From: Deltaproteobacteria bacterium
GTDB taxonomy: Bacteria; Myxococcota; Myxococcia; Myxococcales; Anaeromyxobacteraceae
DNA: 64,000 nt
Direction: 5' to 3'
NCBI GenBank assembly: GCA_016214955.1
Contig: JACRMN010000001.1
Coordinates: 103,501-167,500, forward strand
Shown: one piece after another, positions 41,814 through 51,633 of the stretch
Position numbering within the stretch: the first letter of the stretch is position 1
Layout of the letters: the number at the start of each line of letters is the position of its first letter
The notes under the pieces: generated by a model
The model's database searches: none
Seen by the model: only the letters and a program-made list of their open reading frames with translations
What the model was told of the DNA's origin: nothing
Made by a program: the position numbers and the translations under genes

Positions 41814-42637
41814 GCCGGCCCGCTGCGCGGGTAGGAGCCGAGCAGGTGCAGGGCGTGCACCCGCTCCAGCACGCCGGCGATGGCCTCGGCGCAGCGGGGC
41901 TCGTGCCGGTGTCCCTCGAAGTCGAGGAAGAAGATGTAGTGGCCCATGGCCTGCTTGTTGGGCCGGCTCTCGATCCGGGAGAGGTTGATGCCGCGGGTGG
42001 CGAAGACCCCCATCACCTCGTAGAGGCCGCCGGGCCGGTCGCGGTCCAGCGTGAAGGCGATGCTGGTGCGATCGCGCCCGGTGGGCCCCTCGTCGTCGCG
42101 CATCACCAGCACGAATCGGGTGACGTTGGCGTCGCCGTCCTCGATGCCCTCCTGCAGCACCTCGAGGCCGTAACGCTCGGCGCCGGCGCGGGAGCCGATG
42201 GCCGCAGCGCCGGCGCGCCCCGCCGCCTGGCGGGCCGCCTCGGCGGTGGAGGGCATCACCTCGTGGGGGACGCCCGGCAGGTGGCGCCGCAGCCAGCCCG
42301 CGCACTGCCCCAGCGGCTGGGGGTGCGAGAGGACCGCCTTCACCTGGTCGAGGGACGTGCCCGGGCGGACGAGCAGGTTCTGCCGGATCGGCAGGAGCAC
42401 CTCGCGGCGGATGCGCAGGCCGGGCCGGTGGACCAGGAGGTCGAGGGTGGCGGCGATGCTGCCCTCGAGGCTGTTCTCGATGGGGAGCAGGCCGGCGTCG
42501 ACCTCGCCCTTGAGCACGGCGTCGTAGATGTCGGCGAAGGAGGGGTAATCCCGCCGCTCCGCGCCCTGGCACAGGTCGCAGCGGCCGACCGCTTCCTCGC
42601 TGAAGGTGCCGGGGGGACCGAGGTAGGCGACGCGCAT
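41810..42637 (-). CDS. pheA: prephenate dehydratase
   Basis: 275 residues, monofunctional: no chorismate mutase domain. It converts prephenate to phenylpyruvate for phenylalanine synthesis. MRVAYLGPPGTFSEEA at the start, IENSLEGSI near 54, and the catalytic ANVTRFVLV (Thr-Arg-Phe, about 170-176). The C-terminal ACT domain (GLYEVMGVFATRGINLSRIESRP, positions about 199-221) would give feedback control by phenylalanine. ATG start. Confidence 0.97.
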   Translation of the reverse strand: MRVAYLGPPGTFSEEAVGRCDLCQGAERRDYPSFADIYDAVLKGEVDAGLLPIENSLEGSIAATLDLLVHRPGLRIRREVLLPIRQNLLVRPGTSLDQVKAVLSHPQPLGQCAGWLRRHLPGVPHEVMPSTAEAARQAAGRAGAAAIGSRAGAERYGLEVLQEGIEDGDANVTRFVLVMRDDEGPTGRDRTSIAFTLDRDRPGGLYEVMGVFATRGINLSRIESRPNKQAMGHYIFFLDFEGHRHEPRCAEAIAGVLERVHALHLLGSYPRSGPA

Positions 42638-43293
42638 GGGGGGCCGAATCTAGCAGGGTGACCGGCGGCGCTCCATTCCCCGGCCGCCCGGCGGCCCGGG
42701 CGCGGCGACCCGGGCGCGGGTCCGGCGGCCCCCGGGTCCAGCCGTGCGACGCCGGGACCTGGGACTGGCAACGGACTTCACGCGCCGTATCATCCCACCG
42801 CCGGCGAGGGGCTGTCCCCCCTGTGTGCCTCTCGCCGGTGCTGTACCTGCCCGCCGGACCGGCCGTCCCGCACGCTGCCTCCCGCGCCGGGGCCACGCCG
42901 GGGGTCGCACGGCCGTCGCCTGCGACCCTGCGCCACCTACTCGCCGTGCGGGCGCGTGCCGAAGAGGAGGCAGGGTGCCCGGAGGCGCCGGCCTGGTCCC
43001 GCCTTCCTAGCAAGCTGGCCGGCTCCTCCGGCTCCCGAGTCTCGGGCCGCCACGCGCGGCGCTCCGCTTCCCTCCGTCCCTCCCTGGCACTCGGCCCCCG
43101 GCGGCTCGCGCCCTCGCGCTGCGGGATCGAGCGCAGGCACATGTCCGCCGGCCGGGGCATCTCCGCTCCCCGGGACCACACTTCCCGACCGCCGACCACC
43201 GCTGGAGCGGTATCGGGATCGATGTGTCCTGGGATGGCGAGCGCCGGGAGGTTCGTCCGACAGTGCTCGTGGAGCAGGAGAACGGAGGGGGCC
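42638..43293. other. gene-free intergenic region with inverted repeats
   Basis: 656 bp between divergent pheA and the gene at 43294. No convincing frame; codon bias typical of the genome breaks down here. It holds a nested inverted repeat: CCGGCGAG (42801-42808) pairing with CTCGCCGG (42831-42838), with GGGG-CTGT-CCCC inside. Further G/C palindromes lie around 42680-42740. It may carry both promoters and a structured leader; no known RNA family motif was recognised. Confidence 0.6.
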
Positions 43294-43596
43294 ATGGTCG
43301 ACGCAGCGCACGCTCGGTACGTGGTGCTCTACCACCACCTCAGGAACGCCATCGACTCCGCCAACTTCGCGGCCCTCGAGGCGCTGGCCGGCCAGCTGCG
43401 CGCGCTGCCGCGAGGCGACGAGCGGCGGGCCGCCTGCCTCGCCCTGCACCACGCCGCGGCCGGGATCCCGGTGCGCGCCAGGCAGCACTTCGAGCAGCTG
43501 CTCGAGGAGGCCTTCCAGGAGCAGGAGGAGGAGGAGATCGAGATCTACATGCGGCTCCGCGACGCCTGGTACTCGCTCGAGAGCCGGCGCCAGTGA
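43294..43596 (+). CDS. small helical hypothetical protein
   Basis: 100 residues, almost entirely alpha-helical: AHARYVVLYHHLRNAIDS, then FAALEALAGQLRALP, then an acidic helix FEQLLEEAFQEQEEEEIEIY and a C-terminal basic end. No signal or membrane segment. ATG 43294 is preceded by an excellent GGAGGGGGCC. The frame is open far upstream, but that part has poor coding character and is not included. Function unknown. Confidence 0.75.
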   Translation: MVDAAHARYVVLYHHLRNAIDSANFAALEALAGQLRALPRGDERRAACLALHHAAAGIPVRARQHFEQLLEEAFQEQEEEEIEIYMRLRDAWYSLESRRQ

Positions 43597-43623
43597 GACG
43601 CGGCCGCCGGCCGGGAGCGGAGA

Positions 43624-43662
43624 AGTCGAAAGGCCCCGGACTCTCGAAGGAATCCGGGGCCT
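43624..43662 (-). terminator. terminator after tRNA-Val
   Basis: A perfect 10-bp stem AGGCCCCGGA (43631-43640) and TCCGGGGCCT (43653-43662) with a 12-base loop. On the minus strand it is followed by TTTCGACTTCT. It may also act for the plus-strand gene ending at 43596. Confidence 0.75.
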
Positions 43663-43669
43663 CTCCGAG

Positions 43670-43741
43670 TGGGCGCCGCAGGTTTCGAACCTGCGACCCC
43701 TGCCGTGTGAAGGCAGTGCTCTACCGCTGAGCTAGGCGCCC
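43670..43741 (-). tRNA. tRNA-Val (anticodon CAC)
   Basis: 72 nt without an encoded CCA. Acceptor GGGCGCC pairs with GGCGCCC, discriminator A. Anticodon stem CTGCC/GGCAG with loop TTCACAC (anticodon CAC), T arm GCAGG-TTCGAAA-CCTGC. It reads GTG codons. Confidence 0.97.
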
Positions 43742-43758
43742 GTTCTACAGGGCCGCGG

Positions 43759-43787
43759 AGTATGCCGTCGCTCCGGAACCGAGTCAA
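43759..43787 (-). promoter_or_regulatory. tRNA-Val sigma-70 promoter
   Basis: Minus strand TTGACT (43787-43782), a 17-bp spacer, then CATACT (43764-43759), 17 bp before the tRNA. The -35 box overlaps the stop codon of the upstream gene at 43784. Confidence 0.8.
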
Positions 43788-44083
43788 CGGCTCTCGCCGT
43801 CGCCGCCGCCACCCCCGCCCCCGGCCTTCCGGTCGATCTCCCGGACCTTGCGCTTGATGCGGGCGAGCCGCTTGCGGACCTCCTCGTAGTCGGGCTTGGC
43901 GGCCAGCCCCACGGCGTGGAGCGCCTGCTCCTGCACCGCCGAGAGGGCCTGCAGGCCGCGCTGGGCCACGCCCACGGCCCGCGCCACCGCCTCGCTGCTC
44001 GGCCCCGACGAGGCGATGCGCCCGGCGGCCCTGGAGAGCGCCCGCGTCCCCTCCTCGATGAGCCAGCCCGGCAACCCCTTCAT
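43784..44083 (-). CDS. small phasin-like helical protein, unknown
   Basis: 99 residues, Ala-rich and helical: GWLIEEGTRALSRAAGRIASS, AVARAVGVAQRGLQALSAV, then a basic coiled-coil tail (YEEVRKRLARIKRKVREID) ending in a poly-Gly run. The alternating hydrophobic face with repeated Ala/Gln resembles phasin or granule-associated helices, but no family is assigned. Its ATG overlaps the stop of the SCP2-like gene (ATGA). It is the third gene in the run with the Hsp70-like gene. Confidence 0.65.
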   Translation of the reverse strand: MKGLPGWLIEEGTRALSRAAGRIASSGPSSEAVARAVGVAQRGLQALSAVQEQALHAVGLAAKPDYEEVRKRLARIKRKVREIDRKAGGGGGGGDGESR

Positions 44084-44511
44084 CGCCTGCCTCCCGCCTC
44101 GTCGGCGAACTCGGTGGGCACCTCGCGCAGCGCCGCCTCCACCACGTAGCGGAACGGCGCCCTCCGCACCAGCGTCTCGAGGTCCCCCTTCACCTGCAGC
44201 CGCCCGGAGAGGGCGGCCTGCACCGGGTCCTGCCCGGCCAGCAGCCCCTTCCAGATCCGGTACGGCGCCCGGACGACGTAGGCCGGCTCCAGCTCCAGGA
44301 TCTCGTCCTCGTCCTCGAGGAGCCGCCACTCGGCGATCCGGCCGGCCTGGTGCCGCCCCCACACCGCCACGCCCTGGCGCAGCGCCGGCGGGTCGGCCTC
44401 GACCACCACCGCCAGGTCGGCCGACAGGCCCGCCAGGGCCCGCCCCAGGTCCTTCTGCCGGTGGAGGGCCGCGACCAGCGCCGCCGCCCATTCCTTCGAG
44501 GGGAACCGCAC
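44080..44511 (-). CDS. SCP2-type sterol/lipid-binding-like protein
   Basis: 143 residues. The layout RFPSKEWAAALVAALHR, then the mid-protein segment APYRIWKGLLAGQDPVQAALSG and LQVKGDLETLVR, follows the SCP-2 sterol-transfer fold, where the hydrophobic pocket lies over a beta-sheet closed by a C-terminal helix. It starts at a GTG 2 bp after the Hsp70 stop, and its own stop overlaps the next gene. Ligand unknown; in bacteria SCP2 domains bind lipids or act with partner enzymes. Confidence 0.7.
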   Translation of the reverse strand: MRFPSKEWAAALVAALHRQKDLGRALAGLSADLAVVVEADPPALRQGVAVWGRHQAGRIAEWRLLEDEDEILELEPAYVVRAPYRIWKGLLAGQDPVQAALSGRLQVKGDLETLVRRAPFRYVVEAALREVPTEFADEAGGRR

Positions 44512-44513
44512 CG

Positions 44514-46127
<1,614 letters not shown>

Positions 46128-46187
46128 GAGCCTTTACTTTCTACCATGCGCCGGGTGGCCGGGCTGCTTTCCGCCCAGCGGGTCCCG

Positions 46188-48353
46188 TCAGAAGGGGACG
46201 TCGCTGCCCCCCTGCTCCCCGCTCTCACCTCCACCCTCCTCGCCCTCCGGCTCGCCGAAAAGGCGTGGCAGCTCCAGCGCCGCCATCCTCCCCGCCGCCG
46301 GCGACGGCGGCAGCGCGCCCGCCACCGGCCCCGGGGGCAGCGCCGCCTGCGCCGGCTCGTCCAGCTGCCAGCGCTCGTAGACCGGCGGCTCGCCCGGAAG
46401 CTCCTCGACGAAGCGCGAGGCCTTGAGCACCACCCGCTCCCGGTCGCGCGGCGCCTCCACCAGCGGGAAGCACAGGTACAGCTCGTCGCGGGCCCGGGTG
46501 CAGGCCACGTAGAAGAGCCGCCGCTCCTCCTCCTCGCCGTCGCGGTCGCGCAGCGCCTGGGCGCTGGGGAAGCGGCCGTCGGCCAGCCAGACGAGGAACA
46601 CCGCCCGCCACTCCAGCCCCTTGGCCTGGTGGACGCTGGAGAGCACCAGCTTCTCGTCCGGCTCGCCGCCCTCGGAGACGGTCTCGGCGGCGAGCTCGGT
46701 GAGCAGCGCCACCTCGGAGAGGAAGGCGTCGGTGTCCTCGTAGCCCCGGGCGTACTCGGCGAGCTGACGGATGTCCTCCACCCGCGAGTCGGCGTTGAGG
46801 AACTCGGTCTTCAGGTACTCCTCGTAGCCGCCCTCCAGCACCTTCTCGATGGACTCGCCGGGCAGGTCGCGGGTGGGCGGGCGCGAGAGGGCCCGCAGCA
46901 ATTCCGCCAGGCGCCGGTAGCCGGCGCGCCCCTTGGGCGGCACGCAGCCGGCCACCTCGGCCAGCAGGAGCTCGTCCACCGTCCCCGCGCCCTGGCGGCG
47001 CCGGGCCGACAGGGCGCTCCACACCTGCTCGGCGGTGGCACTGCCCACGCCCGGCGCCAGGCGCAGGCAGCGCTTCAGCGCCAGCTCGTCGCCGGGGTTG
47101 CGGGCGAAGCGCAGGTGGGCCAGCACGTCCTTCACGTGGGCCGCCTCGAAGAAGCGAACCCCGCTGCGGACCACGAAGGGGATGCCGCGCCGCGCCAGCT
47201 CGAACTGGATCTCCATCGAGTGGTGGTGGGCCCGGTAGAGGACCGCGATCTCCGGCAGCGGGATGCCCTCGTCGCGCAGCTCCAGGACGCGCTGGGCGAG
47301 GAAGGCCGCCTGCTGCTGCACGTCGCGGCAGGGCACCAGCGCCGGCAGCGGCCCGTCGGGGCGCACCGCCGAGAGCTCCTTCTCGAACTGCTTCAGGTTG
47401 GCGGCGATGGAAGCGTTGGCCAGGGTCAGGATCTGGGGCGTGGACCGGTAGTTGACCGTGAGGTCGAAGCGCCGGGCGTCGGGGTAGCGGGTCTCGAACT
47501 CCAGGATGTTGGCGAAGTGGGCGCCGCGGAAGCCGTAGATGCACTGGGCGTCGTCGCCCACCACGCACAGGTTCCGGTGCACCGCCGCCAGCAGGTCGAC
47601 GATGTCGCCCTGCAGCTTGTTGGTGTCCTGGTACTCGTCCACCAGGATGTGGCGGAAGCGCTCCCCGAGCTGCTGCCGGACCTCGGGCCGCTCCGCCAGC
47701 AGCACCTTCCAGTGCAGCAGCAGGTCGTCGAAGTCCATGGCGTTCATCTGCTGCTTGCGCTCGGCGTAGCGCCGGGCCACGCGCAGGACCTCGTCGGTGA
47801 GCGGCAGGAACTGGGGCCGGCGGTCGGCCAGCACCTCGGCCAGCGGCGTCTGGGTGTTGACCGCCATGGAGACCAGGTCGATGAGCACGTCGGACTTGGG
47901 GAAGCGGCGCGCCCCCACCGCCTGGCCGCAGTCGGCGATGGCGGCGCTCATCACGTCGCGCGAATCCTCGCGGTCGAGGATGGAGTAGCCGCGGGCGAAG
48001 CCCAGCTGCTCGGCGTGATCGCGCAGGACCCGGTGGGCCACGTGGTGGAAGGTGCCGCCCCAGATGCGCCGGGTGTCGAGGCGAGCCACCTCCTCGACGC
48101 GGCGGAGCATCTCCCGCGCCGCCTTGTTGGTGAAGGTGAGCAGCAGGAGCGACTCGGGCTCGAGGCCGTCGTGGAGCAGCCGCGCCACCCGCCAGGTCAG
48201 GGCTCGGGTCTTGCCCGATCCCGCGCCGGCGATCACCAGCACCGGCCCCTCGCCGGCCTCGACGACGGCCTGCTGCTCGCGGTTGAGGGCCCCGCCCGCG
48301 TCGAAGGCGGCGCGGGGCCGCGACGGGGCCTGGAGCTGGTAGTGCCGGGACAT
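46188..48353 (-). CDS. UvrD/Rep/PcrA-type DNA helicase
   Basis: 721 residues, the usual length. Superfamily 1A 3'-5' helicase for repair and replication restart. The Q motif NREQQAVVEAGEGP at the start, Walker A GAGSGKTRALTWR (about 44-56), motif Ia LTFTNKAAREML, Walker B VDEYQDTN (~240), motif III CVVGDDAQCIYGFRGA, motif IV NYRSTPQI, and motif VI RRLFYVACTRARDELYL. The C-terminal ~80 residues are Pro/Gly-rich. ATG 48353. No neighbouring repair gene. Which of Rep, UvrD or PcrA it corresponds to is not decided. Confidence 0.95.
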   Translation of the reverse strand: MSRHYQLQAPSRPRAAFDAGGALNREQQAVVEAGEGPVLVIAGAGSGKTRALTWRVARLLHDGLEPESLLLLTFTNKAAREMLRRVEEVARLDTRRIWGGTFHHVAHRVLRDHAEQLGFARGYSILDREDSRDVMSAAIADCGQAVGARRFPKSDVLIDLVSMAVNTQTPLAEVLADRRPQFLPLTDEVLRVARRYAERKQQMNAMDFDDLLLHWKVLLAERPEVRQQLGERFRHILVDEYQDTNKLQGDIVDLLAAVHRNLCVVGDDAQCIYGFRGAHFANILEFETRYPDARRFDLTVNYRSTPQILTLANASIAANLKQFEKELSAVRPDGPLPALVPCRDVQQQAAFLAQRVLELRDEGIPLPEIAVLYRAHHHSMEIQFELARRGIPFVVRSGVRFFEAAHVKDVLAHLRFARNPGDELALKRCLRLAPGVGSATAEQVWSALSARRRQGAGTVDELLLAEVAGCVPPKGRAGYRRLAELLRALSRPPTRDLPGESIEKVLEGGYEEYLKTEFLNADSRVEDIRQLAEYARGYEDTDAFLSEVALLTELAAETVSEGGEPDEKLVLSSVHQAKGLEWRAVFLVWLADGRFPSAQALRDRDGEEEERRLFYVACTRARDELYLCFPLVEAPRDRERVVLKASRFVEELPGEPPVYERWQLDEPAQAALPPGPVAGALPPSPAAGRMAALELPRLFGEPEGEEGGGESGEQGGSDVPF

Positions 48354-48428
48354 GCGTTCAGTGACCCTATCAAGAATCGACGCGGCAGCAAAACTGGACG
48401 GGGCGCCGGCACTGCATAGCATCGCCGC

Positions 48429-49091
48429 ATGACGTCGCCGCGGATCCCCGCCGCACTCGCCGCGCTGGCCCTCGCCGGCGCGGGCTGCGCGGCCCCGGTC
48501 CAGGCCCGTCGCCCCCTGCCCCCGCCGCCCGCAGCGAGCGAGAGCCGGACCGGCGCCCCCACGGGTGCCGGTCCGGCCTTCGCATCCACCGCGGCGCGCC
48601 CCGCCCCCAGCCGCGAGGCGCGCCTCGCCGTCGAGACCGCCTCGGCGCTGGTGGGCCGGCGCAGCGTCACGGTGGACGGCAAGGACTACGGCTCCGACTG
48701 CGCCGCCCTGGTGCGCGCCGCCCTCGACCGCGCCGGCCACGCGCCGCCGCCCGAGGCCCGCAGCGCCCGGCGGCTCTACGCGCTCGCCGAGCAGCGCGGG
48801 GCGCTCCGCCCCGGCAACCGGTTGCAGCCCGGCGACGTGGTCTTCCTCTCCGACAGGCCCGGCGGCGCGCCCGACCACGCCGGCCTGGTGGCCCGCGCCG
48901 ACCCCGACGGCACCGCCCTGGTGCTGCACCGGATGGCCCGCGGCGTCGCCCGCATGCGCGTCAACCTGGCGTGGCCCAGGGCCACCAACGACCCCGCCAC
49001 CGGCCGCCTGGTGAACGACACCCTCTTCGTGGACAGGAAGCCGGTGCCCGCGGGGAGCCTGGTGGTCGGCGTCGCCGACCTGCTGCGCTAG
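48429..49091 (+). CDS. NlpC/P60-like lipoprotein
   Basis: 220 residues. The signal ends at lipobox LAGAGC (~20), then a Pro/Ala linker. The catalytic domain begins near 80 with DYGSDCAALVRAALDRAG (Cys nucleophile ~91) and continues with GDVVFLSDRPGGAPDHAGLVA (His ~147) and VLHRMARG. These fit the NlpC/P60 papain-like fold that cuts peptidoglycan peptides, with the Cys-His pair kept. It would sit in the periplasmic face of an envelope membrane. ATG start. It converges on the MocR gene. Confidence 0.8.
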   Translation: MTSPRIPAALAALALAGAGCAAPVQARRPLPPPPAASESRTGAPTGAGPAFASTAARPAPSREARLAVETASALVGRRSVTVDGKDYGSDCAALVRAALDRAGHAPPPEARSARRLYALAEQRGALRPGNRLQPGDVVFLSDRPGGAPDHAGLVARADPDGTALVLHRMARGVARMRVNLAWPRATNDPATGRLVNDTLFVDRKPVPAGSLVVGVADLLR

Positions 49092-49093
49092 GC

Positions 49094-49137
49094 CCGGGCG
49101 ACCGCCCGGCCGCGCTGGCCCGGCAGCGCCAGCGGCC
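49094..49137. terminator. paired hairpins between convergent genes
   Basis: CCGGGC-gacc-GCCCGG (49094-49109) followed by GGCC...GGCC arms with a GCTGG/CCAGC core (49108-49137). No T-run, so termination is only suggested. Confidence 0.3.
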
Positions 49138-49202
49138 TCCCCTCCTCGCCCCGTGCGCCCGGAGTGCGCGCACACCCGGGGTGAGGCAGGCGGGAGGCGG
49201 CT

Positions 49203-50657
49203 TCACCCTTCCAGTCGGCCCGCCAGGCGGCCCACCAGCCGCACGCCGGCGTCGAGCCGTTCGCTCCAGGGCTCGATGCAGCCCAGCCGGATGCAGCTCC
49301 GGTGGGCCTGGCTCGGCGAGAAGATGGCGCCGGGGGCGATGGAGACGCCGGCGTCGAGGGCGCGGGTGAAGAGCTCGAGCGTGTCCACCTGGCCGGGGAG
49401 CACCACCCACAGGAAGCAGCCGCCCAGCGGGCGCGAGACCCGCGTGCCCGGCGGGAAGGACTCGGCCACCGCGGCGCTGACCCGCTCCACGATCTCCCGG
49501 AGCCTGGCGCGGAGCGTCCGCAGGTGGCGGTCGTAGCCGCCCTCGCGCAGCACCCGGGCGATGACCCGCTGCGGCAGGGTCGGGGCCGCCATGTTGAGCG
49601 CGAACTTCAGGTGCTCGAACCGCTCGCGGAAGCGGCCCGGCGCCGCCCAGCCCACCCGCAGGCCCGGGGCCAGGGACTTGGAGAGCGAGCCGCACAGGAT
49701 CACGCCTCCGTCGCGATCCCAGGACTTGGCCGCCCGCGGGCGCACCGGACCGAAGGCCAGGTCGCCGAAGATGTCGTCCTCCACCAGCGGGATGCGCCGC
49801 GCCGCCAGCATCTCCACCAGCCGCGCCTTGGCCAGGTCCGGCATGCAGCTGCCCAGCGGGTTGTTGAAGTTGGGCACCGAGACCACCGCTGCCACCTTGT
49901 AGCGGTCGAGCCTGGCCTCGAGCTCGTCGAGGTCCATGCCGTCCTCGGGGTGGCAGGGGATCTCGAGCGCCTTGAGCCCCAGGGCCTCGATGGCCTTGAG
50001 CGTGCCGTAGAAGGTGGGCGACTCGACCGCCACCACCGCGCCGGGCGCGGCCACCGCCAGGAGCGCCAGGGTCACCGCCTCGGTGGCGCCGCCGGTGATC
50101 ACCAGGTCGTCGGCGGCGAGGGTGCAGCCCCACTCCAGCGCCCGGCGGGCCACCTGGTGGCGCAGCTCGGGGAGGCCGGGCGGCATCTGGTAGTCCACCT
50201 GCGCCTCCGGGTGTGCGCGGGCCTCGGCGGCGATGGCCCGCGCCAGCTCCCGCGCCGGCAGGAGGGCGGAGGTGGGGATGGCCGCGCCCAGCTGGACCAC
50301 GCGCGGATCGCCTGCGGCGCGGTAGACGCGGGCCACGAGGGCGCTCACGCCCACGGCGGACGGGGCGCGCCTGGCCGGGCGGGCCGGCTGCGGCGGCGGG
50401 GCCCGCACCCGGGCGCGCACGAAGTAGCCCGACTTGGGCCGGGCCTCGACGAGCCCCTGGGCCTCGAGGCGCGCCAGCGCCTGCATCACCGTGGAGATGG
50501 AGACCCGCTCCTCGGCGTGGAGCCGCCGCACCGAGGGGAGCCGGTCGCCGGGCCGCAGCGTCCCGGCCTCGATGGCCCGGGCGTACCGCCCCGCGATCTG
50601 CAGGTACTTGGGTGTCGCAGGCTCCCGGGGCGTTCCCTGGCTCGCTTCTCCAGCCAT
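49203..50657 (-). CDS. MocR/PdxR-type regulator (GntR HTH + aminotransferase fold)
   Basis: 484 residues. The N-terminal winged helix (KYLQIAGRYARAIEAGTLRPGDRLPSVRRL, positions about 17-46, then ERVSISTVMQALARLEAQGLV) is followed by a class I/II aminotransferase-like domain with VITGGATEAVTLAL, PNFNNPLGSCM and the PLP lysine segment GSLSKSLAPGLRVGW (Lys ~310). MocR proteins are transcription factors that sense PLP or an amine through this domain and usually control a divergent gene. Here the divergent gene is DUF2917, with repeats between. ATG 50657 is used; an upstream start would run into the operator. Confidence 0.93.
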   Translation of the reverse strand: MAGEASQGTPREPATPKYLQIAGRYARAIEAGTLRPGDRLPSVRRLHAEERVSISTVMQALARLEAQGLVEARPKSGYFVRARVRAPPPQPARPARRAPSAVGVSALVARVYRAAGDPRVVQLGAAIPTSALLPARELARAIAAEARAHPEAQVDYQMPPGLPELRHQVARRALEWGCTLAADDLVITGGATEAVTLALLAVAAPGAVVAVESPTFYGTLKAIEALGLKALEIPCHPEDGMDLDELEARLDRYKVAAVVSVPNFNNPLGSCMPDLAKARLVEMLAARRIPLVEDDIFGDLAFGPVRPRAAKSWDRDGGVILCGSLSKSLAPGLRVGWAAPGRFRERFEHLKFALNMAAPTLPQRVIARVLREGGYDRHLRTLRARLREIVERVSAAVAESFPPGTRVSRPLGGCFLWVVLPGQVDTLELFTRALDAGVSIAPGAIFSPSQAHRSCIRLGCIEPWSERLDAGVRLVGRLAGRLEG

Positions 50658-50671
50658 GGCGGCAGGATAGC

Positions 50672-50727
50672 ACAGATGATGATGTGGGATATCTGTACTG
50701 GTGCCAATTCGCACTTGCTGTATCTGT
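50672..50727. promoter_or_regulatory. candidate MocR operator
   Basis: Two direct copies of TATCTGT at 50690-50696 and 50721-50727, 31 bp apart (three helical turns), plus an inverted ACAGAT at 50672-50677. All lie in the 102-bp gap between the divergent MocR and DUF2917 genes, where MocR family members often bind direct repeats. Confidence 0.5.
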
Positions 50728-50759
50728 TACGGCCACCTCCCGCGCGCTAGGTTCTCCGC

Positions 50760-51074
50760 ATGATGCAGCGACACCTCGACACCGGCAGCGTCCCCGCCCC
50801 GCAGGCCGGCCTGCGCGGGCTCCCCTCTTCCGTCCTGCCCCCCGGCGCGGTGGCCCTCCCCGAGAACGGCACCTGGAGCCTGGAGGTCGAGCCCGGCGCC
50901 ACCGTCGCCCTCCGCGCCGGCCGCGCCTGGCTGACCCTCGAGGGCGACGCCGCGGACCACATCCTCGACGCCCCGACCACCTTCACCGCGCCGCACCGCG
51001 GCCGCGTGGCCCTGTGGGCCTTCACGCCGGTCCGCTTCGACGTGGACGCCCCGCCGGCGCGCCGCGCCGCCTAG
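50760..51074 (+). CDS. DUF2917 family protein
   Basis: 104 residues, no signal or membrane helix. LPENGTWSLEVEPGATVALRAG then RAWLTLEGDAADHILDAP (about 60-77) matches the DUF2917 pattern of a small beta-sandwich with a W-x-T...D-H core. Genes of this family often lie beside MocR or GntR regulators. Function unknown. ATG 50760, with a second ATG at 50763. Confidence 0.75.
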   Translation: MMQRHLDTGSVPAPQAGLRGLPSSVLPPGAVALPENGTWSLEVEPGATVALRAGRAWLTLEGDAADHILDAPTTFTAPHRGRVALWAFTPVRFDVDAPPARRAA

Positions 51075-51083
51075 CTCGCCGGC

Positions 51084-51527
51084 TCAGCGCCCCCCGTCGG
51101 CGTCGGCCGGCACGCGGACCGCAGGGGCCGCCTCCACCGCCAGGTGGAGCCGCGCCCGCGCCAGCCGGGCCGGGCCGACGCCGCGCACCCGATCGAGCTC
51201 CCCCACCTCGCGGAACGGACCGCGGCGCTCCCTGTCGGCCACCACCTCCTCGGCGAGCCTCGGCGAGAGGCCGGGCACGAGCGCAAGCTCCGCGGCCGCC
51301 GCCCGGTTGAGGTCGAGGGGAAGGTCGAGCAGCAGCCGCTCACCGCCCGTGAGTGCGCGCCCCGGCCCCTCGTCCGCCGCGCAGCCGATCCAGTGGCGCG
51401 GCGGCGTTCCCCTCCCCTGCGGCTCGCAGGCCGGCGCCGGCGGCTCCGGGCGCCGCTGCGCGCGCAGCGCCGAGGGGAGGAGCGCCGCGGCGAGGACGAG
51501 GACCAGGGCGATGCGGGCGGGAGCCAT
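51084..51527 (-). CDS. ComEA-like helix-hairpin-helix protein
   Basis: 147 residues. An N-terminal signal (ARIALVLVLAAALLPSALRAQ), a Pro/Arg linker with two Cys, then a helix-hairpin-helix domain: LPLDLNRAAAAELALVPGLSPRLAEEVVADRERRG (about 68-102) and VGELDRVRGVGPARLARAR. Exported HhH proteins bind DNA during transformation (ComEA), but no com genes are near, so the role is only suggested. It is divergent from hutH; ATG 51527. Confidence 0.8.
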   Translation of the reverse strand: MAPARIALVLVLAAALLPSALRAQRRPEPPAPACEPQGRGTPPRHWIGCAADEGPGRALTGGERLLLDLPLDLNRAAAAELALVPGLSPRLAEEVVADRERRGPFREVGELDRVRGVGPARLARARLHLAVEAAPAVRVPADADGGR

Positions 51528-51633
51528 CCTGCCTCGGCTAGCAAGGCGCGCGCCGCCCCGGCGGAGTTGCTGAAAGGCAGCCCGCGGGCGTGTACAAAGG
51601 GCGGGCCGCGACGGCCGCGGCCCGGAGGCCCGC

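Noticed and set aside
42658..43293. In-frame upstream extension of the small helical gene
   Set aside because: Irregular composition, no conserved-looking segments, and a strong ribosome site at the ATG 43294.
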